64,000 nt of DNA from Paenibacillus sp. cl123 (GTDB lineage Bacteria; Bacillota; Bacilli; Paenibacillales; NBRC-103111): assembly GCF_900101595.1 (NCBI RefSeq), contig NZ_FMYY01000002.1, positions 534,447 through 598,446 of the forward strand. Direction: 5' to 3'. The position numbers were made by a program, and so were the translations under genes. Positions 9,154-17,640 of this stretch are shown here, piece after piece. Position 1 is the stretch's first letter, and every line of letters starts with the position of its first letter. The notes below the pieces were generated by a model that was not told where the DNA came from, did no database searches, and worked only from the letters and a program-made list of their open reading frames with translations.

Positions 9154-9807
9154 TTGGAAAAGCTGCTCGTTATAAATGCCCATCCCAAAGTAGAGGACGA
9201 TTCGTCCGTAAGTCTGCAGGTGCTTCGTCATTTTCTGGAGAACTACTCACAAGCGAACCCTGAAGGACCCATCGAACAAATCGATTTGTACCGGGAATAT
9301 GTTCCTTGCATTGACCGAACCTTTCTGAGTCTTCAGGAAAAAAAGGGAAGAGCTGCGCGCTTGACGGAAGAAGAGCAGGCGCTGGACTCCCGGATGTCGG
9401 AAATTCTCCGACAATTTAAAAGTGCGGGCAAATACGTCATCGCCATGCCGCTGCATAACTTTAACGTTCCATCCAAGCTAAAAGACTATATGGATAATAT
9501 TCTGATCGCCAAAGAGACCTTTGCCTATACGGATAAGGGCTCGGTCGGTCTGCTAAATGACGGCCGGCATGTACTTGTTATTCAAGCGAGCGACGGTATT
9601 TATACGAACCAGGATTGGTATACGGAAGTTGAGTATTCGCATAAATTTTTACAATCCATGTTCAGCTTTATGGGAGTCGATTATCAAATAATCCGCGCGC
9701 AAGGGAACTATTCCTTGACTAGGGAGGAAGTATTGGCTAAAGCTTTTCAAGAAGCGGAGTCTGCGGCCGTTTCCTTGGCAAGCCGGAAGTCTGCTCAAAG
9801 TGTATAG
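9154..9807 (+). CDS. azoR: FMN-dependent NADH-azoreductase (AzoR family)
   Basis: A 217-residue flavodoxin-like quinone/azo reductase. The N-terminal LLVINAHPKVEDDSSVS is the FMN phosphate loop region, and the middle region reads AMPLHNFNVPSKLKDYMDNI then TFAYTDKGSVGLL, the classical AzoR signature. It reduces quinones and azo compounds with NAD(P)H and FMN, typically against electrophile or thiol stress. TTG 9154 is preceded by GGGAGAG. The preceding ECF41 sigma factor and the promoter at 9087-9113 suggest it is the sigma factor's target gene. The 300 bases after it (9808-10107) hold nothing I can identify. Confidence 0.88.
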   Translation: MEKLLVINAHPKVEDDSSVSLQVLRHFLENYSQANPEGPIEQIDLYREYVPCIDRTFLSLQEKKGRAARLTEEEQALDSRMSEILRQFKSAGKYVIAMPLHNFNVPSKLKDYMDNILIAKETFAYTDKGSVGLLNDGRHVLVIQASDGIYTNQDWYTEVEYSHKFLQSMFSFMGVDYQIIRAQGNYSLTREEVLAKAFQEAESAAVSLASRKSAQSV

Positions 9808-10107
9808 AAAGGATTCGTCGCCTGGCGAAAAAAGGGGAGAAGGAGTTCCACCGGTAACGTGCAGGGATTTGAGCGCAATGGGTTAGGCATTTTGAGTAAC
9901 AATGGCGTTTACTTATAGCGGGAAAAACTTTTGGGGGGGCTTGATAATCGTTACGAGACCGGGTAAACGTGATGGTATCCGCAGCGAGGATTATTTCGAA
10001 CGAAAACGAATCGTGCGGTGACCCCTTGCGCGTTCCCGGTCCCGGTTGTCACCGCTTGCTTGTTGAATGATCTTGTTAAAGCGTTGGCAAGGAATTCCCT
10101 TGCTGTC

Positions 10108-10509
10108 TCAGCTCTCCGAGGAAGCTTCCTCTTTATTCTCGTTAAACCACAGCGGATCATCGCAATCGACCTCGCCGTTATAGTTAATTAAAATTTCTTC
10201 GCCCGCCAGGATATCGGTGTAGGCAAAGAAATCTACCGTGTGATTGTCGAAGTTAAGGTCATAATACGCATTGGGCGTATAAGAGTGGTTAAACAGCATG
10301 CCGTATCCGAGCAGCAGGGCCGTATGGTTGGCTCCGTATTCAAACATATAATCGGCTAGCAATGTTTTCTCAATATGGACATGCTGTTCATTGGGGTAGG
10401 GAATGACGGGCGCTTCATGGATGAGCTCGCCTTTCGCTATATTCCGTGTTGCAAATACGCCTCTATTGAACTCTCCGTCGCTTAATGAAGAAGTTTTGAT
10501 CTCTATCAT
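10108..10509 (-). CDS. SET domain-containing protein
   Basis: A 133-residue protein that is almost entirely a SET domain. The typical stretches are RGVFATRNIAKGELI (16-30), the pseudoknot motif FNHSYTPNA (about 77-85) and GEEILINY (about 106-113). SET proteins are SAM-dependent lysine methyltransferases; short bacterial versions are widespread and their targets are mostly unknown. I place the start at ATG 10509 because AGGTGA directly precedes it at proper distance and overlaps the GTG at 10518. It is divergent from the FusB-type gene. Confidence 0.8.
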   Translation of the reverse strand: MIEIKTSSLSDGEFNRGVFATRNIAKGELIHEAPVIPYPNEQHVHIEKTLLADYMFEYGANHTALLLGYGMLFNHSYTPNAYYDLNFDNHTVDFFAYTDILAGEEILINYNGEVDCDDPLWFNENKEEASSES

Positions 10510-10622
10510 ATTGGTCACCTGCGCAATCTCGAATTGGAATACTGAAAGTATTAATTATAGCTTACTCCTGCTTGTCCGGCAAGCGAAGGTATTCGGAATC
10601 AACCGCTTACCGATACTCGCCA

Positions 10623-10651
10623 TTGAGCGTGCGAGTATTTTCCTCTATAAT
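10623..10651 (+). promoter_or_regulatory. Sigma-A type promoter for the FusB-family transcript
   Basis: TTGAGC at 10623-10628, a 17-base spacer and a perfect TATAAT at 10646-10651. Transcription would start near 10658, just upstream of the leader peptide gene. Confidence 0.6.
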
Positions 10652-10683
10652 AGTTTTATCTCAAAGCCGGGGAGTTGGTAACG

Positions 10684-10731
10684 ATGGCAATGATCGATTG
10701 CCGGATTGGCTCAGCCTCATGCAAAGCCTAG
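10684..10731 (+). CDS. Possible 15-residue leader peptide upstream of the FusB-family gene
   Basis: A short open frame (MAMIDCRIGSASCKA) starts at ATG 10684 with GGGGAG about ten bases upstream and stops at 10729-10731. Its last codons lie in the 5' arm of the hairpin at 10718-10753. Position and structure fit a regulatory leader as in translational attenuation; the peptide itself is not recognised. Confidence 0.45.
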   Translation: MAMIDCRIGSASCKA

Positions 10732-10753
10732 ATTAGAGGCGATACTTTGCATG
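10718..10753 (+). promoter_or_regulatory. Hairpin overlapping the leader peptide 3' end
   Basis: CATGCAAAG (10718-10726) pairs perfectly with CTTTGCATG (10745-10753); GCC/GGC-type pairs can extend it inward. A ribosome stalled late on the leader peptide would cover its 5' arm. Confidence 0.45.
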
Positions 10754-10818
10754 GGCGGATTGTTATTCCTAACATCGCCCGAATTTACATTTATCGTTTC
10801 TAATACTTGGGTTTTGCA

Positions 10819-10846
10819 CCTTATTTCCTCACTATAAAAAATAAGG
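10819..10846 (+). promoter_or_regulatory. Hairpin that can sequester the FusB-family ribosome site
   Basis: CCTTATTT (10819-10826) pairs with AAATAAGG (10839-10846) around a 12-base loop. The 3' arm includes the first bases of the AAGGGG Shine-Dalgarno (10843-10848) of the gene starting at 10859. This would lower translation unless the structure is opened. Confidence 0.45.
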
Positions 10847-10858
10847 GGCTGGACATCC

Positions 10859-11512
10859 ATGCATGTACCATTTATTAGAAACCATCAGTATAACTTCATC
10901 AAGAAGCAAGCTGAGTCTCTGCAGCAGGCTCTGCGTACGATTGCCGATCCGAAGATTGTGGAATCCGTCAGATATAGCGCCGAAACCAAGATTAGTGAGT
11001 TGTTCCCGGACGCCGCGGATGAGCAAAAGCGTATGCTGGGTCAAATAGCCGGATTGAACACTTCAGAAGACTTTCACAGATATCTTGAGGCTCTAAAGCC
11101 GTATCGGATGGAATTTCCGTCCATTACGGCCAAGCAGATTCAAAAGCTGTTTCCGAAAAATAAGAAGCTCAAGCTGCCGGATCTGTCCGCGATCGACTAT
11201 CGGCAGGTTTCGTATCTGAGCTGGACCGATATAGCAACCCAGAAGTTATTCATGGTCTATCCGATGAACGGTCAGTTCGTTGGCATCGAAGGCAGATATA
11301 CGGATACGAATAAAAAAGGCTTCTGCTTCGTGTGCAACAAGTATGAGGAGCTGGTCTTATTCTCCGCGGTTTCCCGCAAAAGACCTGTTCACAGTTCCGC
11401 TGATTACTATAAAGCGGTCGGGAACTATGTGTGCGCGCACAGTCAGGAATGCAACAAGAACATCACAGATATGACCGCTTTAGAGCATTTCGTGGACACG
11501 GTCATCGGTTAA
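10859..11512 (+). CDS. FusB/FusC-family EF-G-binding protein
   Basis: A 217-residue cytosolic protein with the two-domain plan of FusB/FusC: an N-terminal helical bundle (1-80) and a C-terminal domain with a zinc site, visible as CFVC (about 152-155) and the H-x3-C region CAHSQEC near 192-198. Characterised members bind elongation factor G and free it from the ribosome, giving fusidic acid resistance; chromosomal homologues exist in many Bacillales. Whether this one protects against fusidic acid is not known. The upstream region has a promoter, a leader peptide and two hairpins that suggest inducible translation. A strong terminator follows. Confidence 0.88.
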   Translation: MHVPFIRNHQYNFIKKQAESLQQALRTIADPKIVESVRYSAETKISELFPDAADEQKRMLGQIAGLNTSEDFHRYLEALKPYRMEFPSITAKQIQKLFPKNKKLKLPDLSAIDYRQVSYLSWTDIATQKLFMVYPMNGQFVGIEGRYTDTNKKGFCFVCNKYEELVLFSAVSRKRPVHSSADYYKAVGNYVCAHSQECNKNITDMTALEHFVDTVIG

Positions 11513-11517
11513 ACAAG

Positions 11518-11554
11518 AAAACCATTGAATCTACGCATGTAGGTTCAATGGTTT
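11518..11554. terminator. Rho-independent terminator between convergent genes
   Basis: AAACCATTGAATCTAC pairs with GTAGGTTCAATGGTTT (one mismatch) around GCAT, followed by T residues. It terminates the FusB-family gene and, being A-rich on the other side, may also serve the convergent LLM gene. Confidence 0.85.
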
Positions 11555-11588
11555 TTTGGTACGCCGGACGCCGGGTCCGCAGACCGGC

Positions 11589-12662
11589 TCAGTTCTTAGC
11601 TTCGGTTCGCGCCAGCTCCTGGCGTACGAGCGGCGCTACCCGGGTGCCGAGCAATTCGATGGCGCGCAGCACCTCGCGGTGGGGCATTGTGCCGACGTTG
11701 ACATGCAGGAAGAAGCGGGTAATGCCCAGATTTTTGCGCAGCAAAATAATTTTCTCTGCGACATATTCCGGATCGCCGACATACAGCGCTCCACGCAGAC
11801 TGCGCGCGGCATCGAACGTGGACCGGGTGTATGACTGTCCCCAGCCGCGCTCGCGTCCGATGACGTTCATCTGGGCCTGCGTCGGGGCAAAAAACAAATC
11901 GGCAGCCTGATCGTTCGTATCCGCGACAAAGCCATGGGAGTGGGTGGCGATCTCCAGCTTGTCCGGATCATGTCCGGCTCGCTTGGCAGCTTCTTTATAC
12001 AGTTTCACCAGCGGGGCAAAGCTTTCCGGCATGCCGCCGATGATGGCGAAGGCGATGGGAAGTCCCAGCATGCCGGCACGGATAGCCGATTGCGCGTTTC
12101 CGCCGCTTGCGATCCATACCGGCAGCGGGTCCTGCACGGATCGAGGATATACCGGCAGGTTGTGGATCGGCGCACGATGCTTGCCCTCCCAAGTCACCTT
12201 CTCCGAAGCCCGGATCGCCAGCAGCAGCTCAAGCTTCTCCTCGAACAACTCGTCGTAATCCTCCAGACTGTAGCCGAAGAGGGGGAAGGACTCGATGAAC
12301 GAGCCGCGCCCGGCCATAATTTCGGCCCGGCCGTTAGAAATGCCGTCCAGTGTAGAGAACGCTTGATAGACCCTGACCGGGTCATCGGACGACAGAACGG
12401 TAACCGCGCTCGTGAGTCGTATCCGCTTGGTCGCGGCAGCCGCTGCCGCCAGCACCACAGCGGGGGCGGAGCCGGCGTAATCGGCGCGATGGTGTTCTCC
12501 GATTCCATAAACATCCAGGCCGACCTGGTCGGCCAGAATGATCTCTTCCACGGCATGGCGCAGCCGTTCGGCGTGACTGATGACCTCTCCTGTCACAGGA
12601 TCTGGCGTTGCCTCCAAAAATGTGCTGATTCCTATTTCGATGTTGACAGCCCCATGGGCCAT
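11589..12662 (-). CDS. LLM-class flavin-dependent oxidoreductase
   Basis: A 357-residue luciferase-like monooxygenase family protein with the TIM-barrel order of the family: [12 protein letters not shown] at the start, the segment [16 protein letters not shown] (about 50-65), [21 protein letters not shown] (about 85-105), and [12 protein letters not shown] (about 114-125). Members use reduced flavin for oxidation of varied substrates; the substrate here is unknown. ATG 12662 is taken as start because AAGGAGG lies nine bases before it; the open frame extends six codons upstream. Confidence 0.85.
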   Translation of the reverse strand: MAHGAVNIEIGISTFLEATPDPVTGEVISHAERLRHAVEEIILADQVGLDVYGIGEHHRADYAGSAPAVVLAAAAAATKRIRLTSAVTVLSSDDPVRVYQAFSTLDGISNGRAEIMAGRGSFIESFPLFGYSLEDYDELFEEKLELLLAIRASEKVTWEGKHRAPIHNLPVYPRSVQDPLPVWIASGGNAQSAIRAGMLGLPIAFAIIGGMPESFAPLVKLYKEAAKRAGHDPDKLEIATHSHGFVADTNDQAADLFFAPTQAQMNVIGRERGWGQSYTRSTFDAARSLRGALYVGDPEYVAEKIILLRKNLGITRFFLHVNVGTMPHREVLRAIELLGTRVAPLVRQELARTEAKN

Positions 12663-12789
12663 TGCACTCGCCTCCTTCATTTCTCTAGTGTACTCATTTT
12701 TTTAATGTTTCTCAAATTAAGTAAGCTGATAGCAGACTTACTGCCAGATTGCGCTTAACATTTCAGGCTTTACCTGCGAGCATCTTGAC

Positions 12790-13078
12790 GGGTTCCGGAC
12801 GCCCGCAGCGCCGGAGAAGCTGGAACAAGGCTGGCGCCTTTGCGCAAGAGTCGATAGAGATGGTCAATCCCGTCATAAGGTGGAGCTTGTTTATTCCCGA
12901 ATTCGGAATTATTTACGGATACGATGACGAGAAGCAGGAGTTGTTACTGCAAAGTCCCGTCTCACGACGGTCTTAGGTGAGCGAACAAACATTTCCATCA
13001 TGGCAGCAGCCGCATTTTCAATACTGGACGATGAGCTTGATCGTTTAAGCGAAATAATGGAAGAACGTCTTCGGGATT
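12790..13078 (+). pseudogene. Decayed coding remnant(s), unknown family
   Basis: Two stretches look coding but cannot be joined in one frame. The first reads ...VNPVIRWSLFIPEFGIIYGYDDEKQELLL (ending near 12976), which resembles the substrate-binding core of BtrH/C39-like proteins. The second, in another frame, reads MAAAAFSILDDELDRLSEIM and ends at 13078. There is no start with ribosome site and frames shift, so this is most likely a broken gene. The family is a guess. Confidence 0.35.
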
Positions 13079-13177
13079 AAAGATTACATAATTAATATTA
13101 TGTTATCTTTTGTATAGCAGAAAATTTAAATCCTTACACGACGAAATCTTAGAGGTAGTTTTCCTAAATCATATAGC

Positions 13178-13387
13178 ATGTATCACTTCGGAGGAAGAGG
13201 GGGGAGAAACAGGACAAACCTTGAGACTGAAACCGGCTTCACCGGTCACGAAGAGGTTTCGTCTTATACAGCGGAAAGCGTAGCTCAAATGCTCCAGGAG
13301 GGGTTCGACCAAGGGAATGGCGATAAAATCAACTCGCTTGAAAGACTAAGAGAGCCAAGACATCAGGAAGCCAAGAAGCCGTATTGA
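13178..13387 (+). CDS. Small open frame, doubtful
   Basis: A 69-residue hydrophilic frame from ATG 13178, with no clear ribosome site before it (purine-rich GGAGGAAGAGGGG lies just inside). The part GHEEVSSYTAESVAQMLQEGFDQG looks like helical protein. I do not recognise it; it may be a fragment or a short real gene. A strong hairpin terminator follows 37 bases later. Confidence 0.3.
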   Translation: MYHFGGRGGRNRTNLETETGFTGHEEVSSYTAESVAQMLQEGFDQGNGDKINSLERLREPRHQEAKKPY

Positions 13388-13424
13388 GTACCGGGTTTAT
13401 TACTCATAGCCTGGCGGATCATTT

Positions 13425-13474
13425 CACAAGCAAAAAGGATACATAACATTAGTTATGTATCCTTTTTGCTTGTG
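13425..13474. terminator. Perfect 23-bp hairpin, bidirectional terminator
   Basis: Two perfectly complementary 23-base arms (CACAAGCAAAAAGGATACAT... and its complement) surround a 4-base loop ATTA. Inside, the GGATACATAAC/GTTATGTATCC stem is flanked by A5 on the left and T5 on the right, so it can terminate in both directions. Confidence 0.7.
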
Positions 13475-13494
13475 CGGTTATTCCATCCGGCACT

Positions 13495-13587
13495 ATGTTC
13501 AAGCTGTCTCCGGAAATCGCCCGGAAGCTGGATAAAAACGACTTGATCCGCAAGGTCATCAGGTCGTACAGTAAACAGGTGAGCTGA
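13495..13587 (+). pseudogene. 30-codon coding remnant
   Basis: Reads MFKLSPEIARKLDKNDLIRK and ends with TGA at 13585-13587; it has natural codon use and is followed by its own terminator (13635-13663), but no ribosome site. It looks like the 3' end of a deleted gene. Family not recognised. Confidence 0.3.
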
Positions 13588-13634
13588 GGAACCTTTCGCC
13601 GCCGTGCCGCCTGCTGTTTCATATGACGGCAACA

Positions 13635-13663
13635 AGTCCCCATCTGCACAGGCGGTGGGGACT
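13635..13663 (+). terminator. Rho-independent terminator
   Basis: AGTCCCC pairs with GGGGACT around a 15-base loop, followed by TTATTAT. It probably belonged to the gene whose remnant lies at 13495-13587. Confidence 0.55.
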
Positions 13664-13698
13664 TTATTATCAAAGAAAAGGAACGGTAAAAGGGACCT

Positions 13699-13779
13699 TA
13701 ACATTGTCACAATTTGCTCGCTCCAGATAAGCTCCCCAATTCGGGACATTTACCGCATCACGGACTTCGTGATTTTCAG
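13699..13779 (+). pseudogene. Fragment of a YesM-type sensor kinase gene
   Basis: The translation LNIVTICSLQISSPIRDIYR followed by ITDFVIF matches two separate parts of the intact kinase at 14262-16106: IITICSL in the first membrane segment and QIGSKIQDIYRITDFVVF about 30 residues later. The match is also clear at the DNA level (for example CGCATCACGGACTTCGTG is identical). The fragment thus derives from a paralogous kinase gene with an internal deletion, and ends exactly where the truncated ferritin-like gene ends. Confidence 0.7.
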
Positions 13780-14060
13780 CTGCTGACGCCAGTAACTTCC
13801 TGTCCCGTCAAAGCCCGATACATCTCTCTGAACATTTTATTGTGAGCGCGCTCGTCGTTACGGATGCTTTCAATAATAGCCGCCTGTTCTTGGGAGGGGG
13901 CCAGATTGATCAGTTCATTGTAGAACAACTCATCGTTACGCTCCCCTTGCACCGCTTCCTTTATCAGTTGTACGGCTTTCGCAAATCCGGTGCTCCAGAT
14001 AGGCACAAAGTCGACCCGCATATAATATAAACTTCTCCAGTATGAGGGTGCTTGATACAT
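13776..14060 (-). pseudogene. Truncated ferritin-like protein gene
   Basis: The 94-residue product starts well (ATG 14060 with AGGAGG upstream) and reads as a ferritin-like helical protein with two carboxylate/histidine helices: GERNDELFYNELI (about 39-51) and IRNDERAHNKMFREMYRAL (about 66-84). Related Paenibacillus proteins are, to my knowledge, longer with two further helices. Here the frame stops after TGQEVTGVSS at the point where the kinase fragment begins, so the 3' half seems lost through the same rearrangement. It may still be expressed. Confidence 0.6.
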
Positions 14061-14261
14061 AGTTTTCTCCTCCTAACATTCGTTCATGAAGTATATGAGC
14101 ATCCGCCCATTTCGGTTCCTATTGACGTTCCCGCCGTCTTCCTTTTCTTGAAACCTAAAAATTTTATCCGTTTTTCTCGGGTTCCTGGCTGTAGGATCAG
14201 CGCCAATTCATTATAATAAGCTGAGAGCCAACGTCTGTAACTTCGCGAAGAGGAGCCATCC

Positions 14262-16106
14262 ATGATGAAGCACAAGCATGTGCTCCAATATATCAATCAG
14301 CATTTCAAAGTGAAGCTCATTTTGTCGCTGTCGGTCATTATTACCATCTGCTCGCTCGTCACCGGTTATATGTCTTACCGGATGAATTTGAACTTGTTTG
14401 AAAGCGAAATCAGCAAACAGTACTTGAAGACAAGCGAGCAAACGATCGAGCAGATCGGCTCCAAAATTCAGGACATTTATCGCATCACGGACTTCGTGGT
14501 TTTCAACACCCACGTGGAACGCACGGTGGAAAATATGCATGCCGATCCGCAGCCCGGAGAGAGCGTCGCGTATCGGAACTTCATGCTGGAGCGGAATCTG
14601 GAGAATGTCCTGCTGCCGCTCAAAAATGAAACGACACATATACGCGCCGTCTATATTGCGGACTTGCAAGGCTATAATATGTATTACAGCCAGGCGAACC
14701 CGTCGATTCAGCTTCAGTTTCCCGAGTTTTATGAACGGGTGAAAAAGGGGATGGATCATTCGTCGGCGGAAATTGTCTGGCAGCGGATGAATATCTCCGA
14801 TCTCTATGAAGCGTCCGGAGAGAAGAGAAGCCTGGTCGCCTCGCGCTGGCTGAAGTCGACCGAGCAGCAGACGGTGTACGGCATGCTTATTCTTATTATT
14901 GACGAACAATACTTCGGCAGTTCGCTCGACCGGCTTATGGCCGGACAAACGGCCGGGGCCTACATCTACGATAAATACGACCGGCTGCTGTTCAGCCGGG
15001 AGCCCGAAGGCAGCCCCGGCTTCGAGCCAGCCCCGGGCAAGCGTCCCGGGAGCTTCATCGAGCACCGCGAAGGCAACGACTATTTATTTGTGAAGAGCGT
15101 CTACGAACCCCGTTCGTTCAAGCTTATCAGCGGTATTTCGCTCGCAGATATCAAGGCGAAGGGGCGCACGGTTTATCATTTTGCTCTCGCCTTCGGTCTT
15201 GTCAGCATTGTGCTGATGGCGGTCAGCGTCTCGTTCTTCAGCGGCAAAATGCTGAAGCCGCTGCATGTGCTCGTGAGGGCGATGCAGCGGGTGCGCGAAG
15301 GCAGCCTGCGGACCGCCATACCGCGTACGTCGAATGACGAGTTTGCTTTTCTCACGGACAGCTTTAATCAAATGGCGGCGGACATTCAGTCGCTCATCCA
15401 GGAAGTGTACGTCAGCAAACTGAGCGAGCAGGAGGCCGAGCTCAAGGCGCTGCAGGCGCAGCTGAATCCCCATTTTCTGCATAACGCGCTTAATTCGATT
15501 TATTGGAAAATCATGCTGCTGTATGACGACGAAGAAACGGCGGCGCTCGTCACGAGCTTGTCGGAGCTGCTGCGCTACTCGCTCGCCCCTGTATCGACGC
15601 CAAGTACGCTGCGGGACGAGCTCGCGCAAATCCGGAACTATATCCGGATTCAGGAAGCGCGGCATGGCGACGAGCTGCAGGTCAGCATCGAAGCGCCGAA
15701 GGAGCTCATGGGCTGCCGCATGCAGCGATTGCTGCTGCAGCCGCTTGTCGAAAACGTCTTCGTTCATGCTTTTATGGATCAGACGGCAAGCAAGCGGCTG
15801 GCCATTCGCGTCAGCCGCCGGGAGGCTGATATGTTCGTTGAAATCGAAGATAACGGGCACGGCATATCGCCTGACATGATTCATCGGTTGCTGGATGACC
15901 GCACGCTGTACGACGAGCGCGGCGAACGGGAGCGGCTCGGGGTGCGCAACGTGCTGCGCCGCATTTATTTGGTGCACGGCGAGTCGTACGGGCTGGAAAT
16001 CCAGCGTTTGCCGGAAGGAACGCTAGTTCGTGTCAAGCTGCCATATGAAGAGGAAACGGGTCGCTTGGAGGAAGGGGGACAGCAATATGCGCATCCTGTT
16101 AGTTGA
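14262..16106 (+). CDS. YesM-type sensor histidine kinase
   Basis: A 614-residue membrane kinase. A first membrane segment at about 18-38 and a second at about 298-320 enclose an extracellular sensor domain; a HAMP domain (about 320-375) follows, then the His_kinase family dimerisation box QLNPHFLHNALNSIYWK with the phospho-accepting His near 403, and an ATPase domain with NGHGIS. ATG 14262 has GAGGAG upstream. The response regulator gene begins inside its last codons (16087), so they are translationally coupled. It probably senses an oligosaccharide, perhaps together with one of the binding proteins encoded downstream, and controls the importer-GH130 operon. Confidence 0.9.
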   Translation: MMKHKHVLQYINQHFKVKLILSLSVIITICSLVTGYMSYRMNLNLFESEISKQYLKTSEQTIEQIGSKIQDIYRITDFVVFNTHVERTVENMHADPQPGESVAYRNFMLERNLENVLLPLKNETTHIRAVYIADLQGYNMYYSQANPSIQLQFPEFYERVKKGMDHSSAEIVWQRMNISDLYEASGEKRSLVASRWLKSTEQQTVYGMLILIIDEQYFGSSLDRLMAGQTAGAYIYDKYDRLLFSREPEGSPGFEPAPGKRPGSFIEHREGNDYLFVKSVYEPRSFKLISGISLADIKAKGRTVYHFALAFGLVSIVLMAVSVSFFSGKMLKPLHVLVRAMQRVREGSLRTAIPRTSNDEFAFLTDSFNQMAADIQSLIQEVYVSKLSEQEAELKALQAQLNPHFLHNALNSIYWKIMLLYDDEETAALVTSLSELLRYSLAPVSTPSTLRDELAQIRNYIRIQEARHGDELQVSIEAPKELMGCRMQRLLLQPLVENVFVHAFMDQTASKRLAIRVSRREADMFVEIEDNGHGISPDMIHRLLDDRTLYDERGERERLGVRNVLRRIYLVHGESYGLEIQRLPEGTLVRVKLPYEEETGRLEEGGQQYAHPVS

Positions 16107-17628
16107 AGACGAGCCTTTATTCCGTAAAGGTCTGGCCAAAATGATTGCGGGCAGCGAAGCGAGCTGGGATGTTTGCGGCGAGGCGGAGAACGGCCAGGAG
16201 GCCGAACAGCTCATTGCCGAGCTGCAGCCCGATCTCATCGTCACGGATATCCGGATGCCGGTCATGGACGGGCTGGAGCTGCTGCAGCGCACCAAGGCCG
16301 CCTTCCCGGATATCGAGTTTATCGTCATTACCGGGTTTCAGGATTTTCAATACGCACAGGCGGCGCTGCGCAGCGGTGCGCTCGATCTGCTCGTTAAGCC
16401 GTGCAGCAAGCAGGATATGCACGATGCGCTGACCAAAGCAGATATATTCGTGCAAAAGAAACGGACGGCTGCCCGCAAGAAGGCGAGCGAGCGCCAGCTG
16501 CTCCAGGAAAATGCGCTGCGCGCCATTTTTCTGCGCTTTCCGTATCGGCCGGAGGCGGCGGCCGAGCTGGAGCAGAAGCTTCGCTCCACTAAGCTGATCG
16601 TGCTGCACGTAGCCGATTTTCTCCCGCCAGAGCGGAGCTATACGAAGCGCGATGTGCCCTTGCTGCAATTCGCGGTCTTGAACATCATGGGCGAGCTCCT
16701 CGACGCGCATCGGTCCTGGAGCATGCTGCTGCTGATTGAGGCAGGGCGCTTCGCCCTGCTGCTGCCTCCGGGAGCCGAGGCCGAGGTGCAGCGGCTTCTT
16801 GACGCGGCTTGCACCACAGTGCGGCAGCTGCTCGGCTTGACGGTCGCGGCGCATGAAGCCGGCGTCGTCTCCAGCCTCGGCGGGCTTGCCGACATGTACG
16901 AGGCAGCCCTGGCGAACAGCGCGCAGAGCCGCGCCTCCAGGGATCGGGACGAGCAGCCGGAAGCGGCTCTGCCGGTTAACCGCGTCCGGCAGCAGCTCAT
17001 AGGCGCTCAGGCGGCGGCTTTCATTATGGCCGGCCAAGCGGAAGCTTTGCAGCAATATTTGGATGGGCTGATGAAAGAAATGAGCGCCCTGGACGCCGAA
17101 GCTCTGCCGATCGAAGCATTGTCGCTCAGCTTTGCGCTGCAGGATGCGGCTCGCAAGCAGCTGGAGCGGGAGTCCGATGCGCGCAGCTTGTCGGAACGGA
17201 TCGGCAAGCTGAACGAATGTCGCAGCAAGGATGAAGTGTGCGCGTGGATGAAGGCGGAGACCGAGCGGTTTATGCGTCATTATGAGGAATGGCAGAGCCG
17301 GTACAGCTCCAACGCGGTGTCTCGGGCGATCCGCTATATCGAAGAGCACTACGCCGAGCAGCTGTCGCTGCAGCAGGTCGCTTCGCATGTGCATCTGAAC
17401 GCCGCTTATTTCAGCCACCTGTTCAAAAAAGAAACCGGCCGCAGCTTCGTCAATTTCCTGATCGACGTTCGCATGGACAAGGCGAAGCTGCTGCTGTCCA
17501 ATACGAATTTGAACGTTACGGAAGTGTCGGGCAAGGTGGGGTACGATTTGCCGAATTATTTTGCCAAGCTGTTCAAAATCAACACGGGCTTAACGCCCAA
17601 GGAGTATCGCAAGCACCATATGATATAA
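16087..17628 (+). CDS. YesN-type response regulator, AraC family
   Basis: A 513-residue response regulator. Receiver domain 1-120 with LLVEDEP and the phospho-acceptor Asp about 54 in VTDIRMPV; a middle region of about 290 residues of low conservation; and a C-terminal AraC-type double helix-turn-helix (about 415-510) with QLSLQQVASHVHLNAAYFSH and GYDLPNYFAKLFK. It most likely activates the transporter operon that follows. I use ATG 16087 (GAAGGGGGAC upstream), which overlaps the kinase by 20 bases, since the receiver domain begins right there. Confidence 0.9.
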   Translation: MRILLVEDEPLFRKGLAKMIAGSEASWDVCGEAENGQEAEQLIAELQPDLIVTDIRMPVMDGLELLQRTKAAFPDIEFIVITGFQDFQYAQAALRSGALDLLVKPCSKQDMHDALTKADIFVQKKRTAARKKASERQLLQENALRAIFLRFPYRPEAAAELEQKLRSTKLIVLHVADFLPPERSYTKRDVPLLQFAVLNIMGELLDAHRSWSMLLLIEAGRFALLLPPGAEAEVQRLLDAACTTVRQLLGLTVAAHEAGVVSSLGGLADMYEAALANSAQSRASRDRDEQPEAALPVNRVRQQLIGAQAAAFIMAGQAEALQQYLDGLMKEMSALDAEALPIEALSLSFALQDAARKQLERESDARSLSERIGKLNECRSKDEVCAWMKAETERFMRHYEEWQSRYSSNAVSRAIRYIEEHYAEQLSLQQVASHVHLNAAYFSHLFKKETGRSFVNFLIDVRMDKAKLLLSNTNLNVTEVSGKVGYDLPNYFAKLFKINTGLTPKEYRKHHMI

Positions 17629-17640
17629 GGGGGAGCGGAC

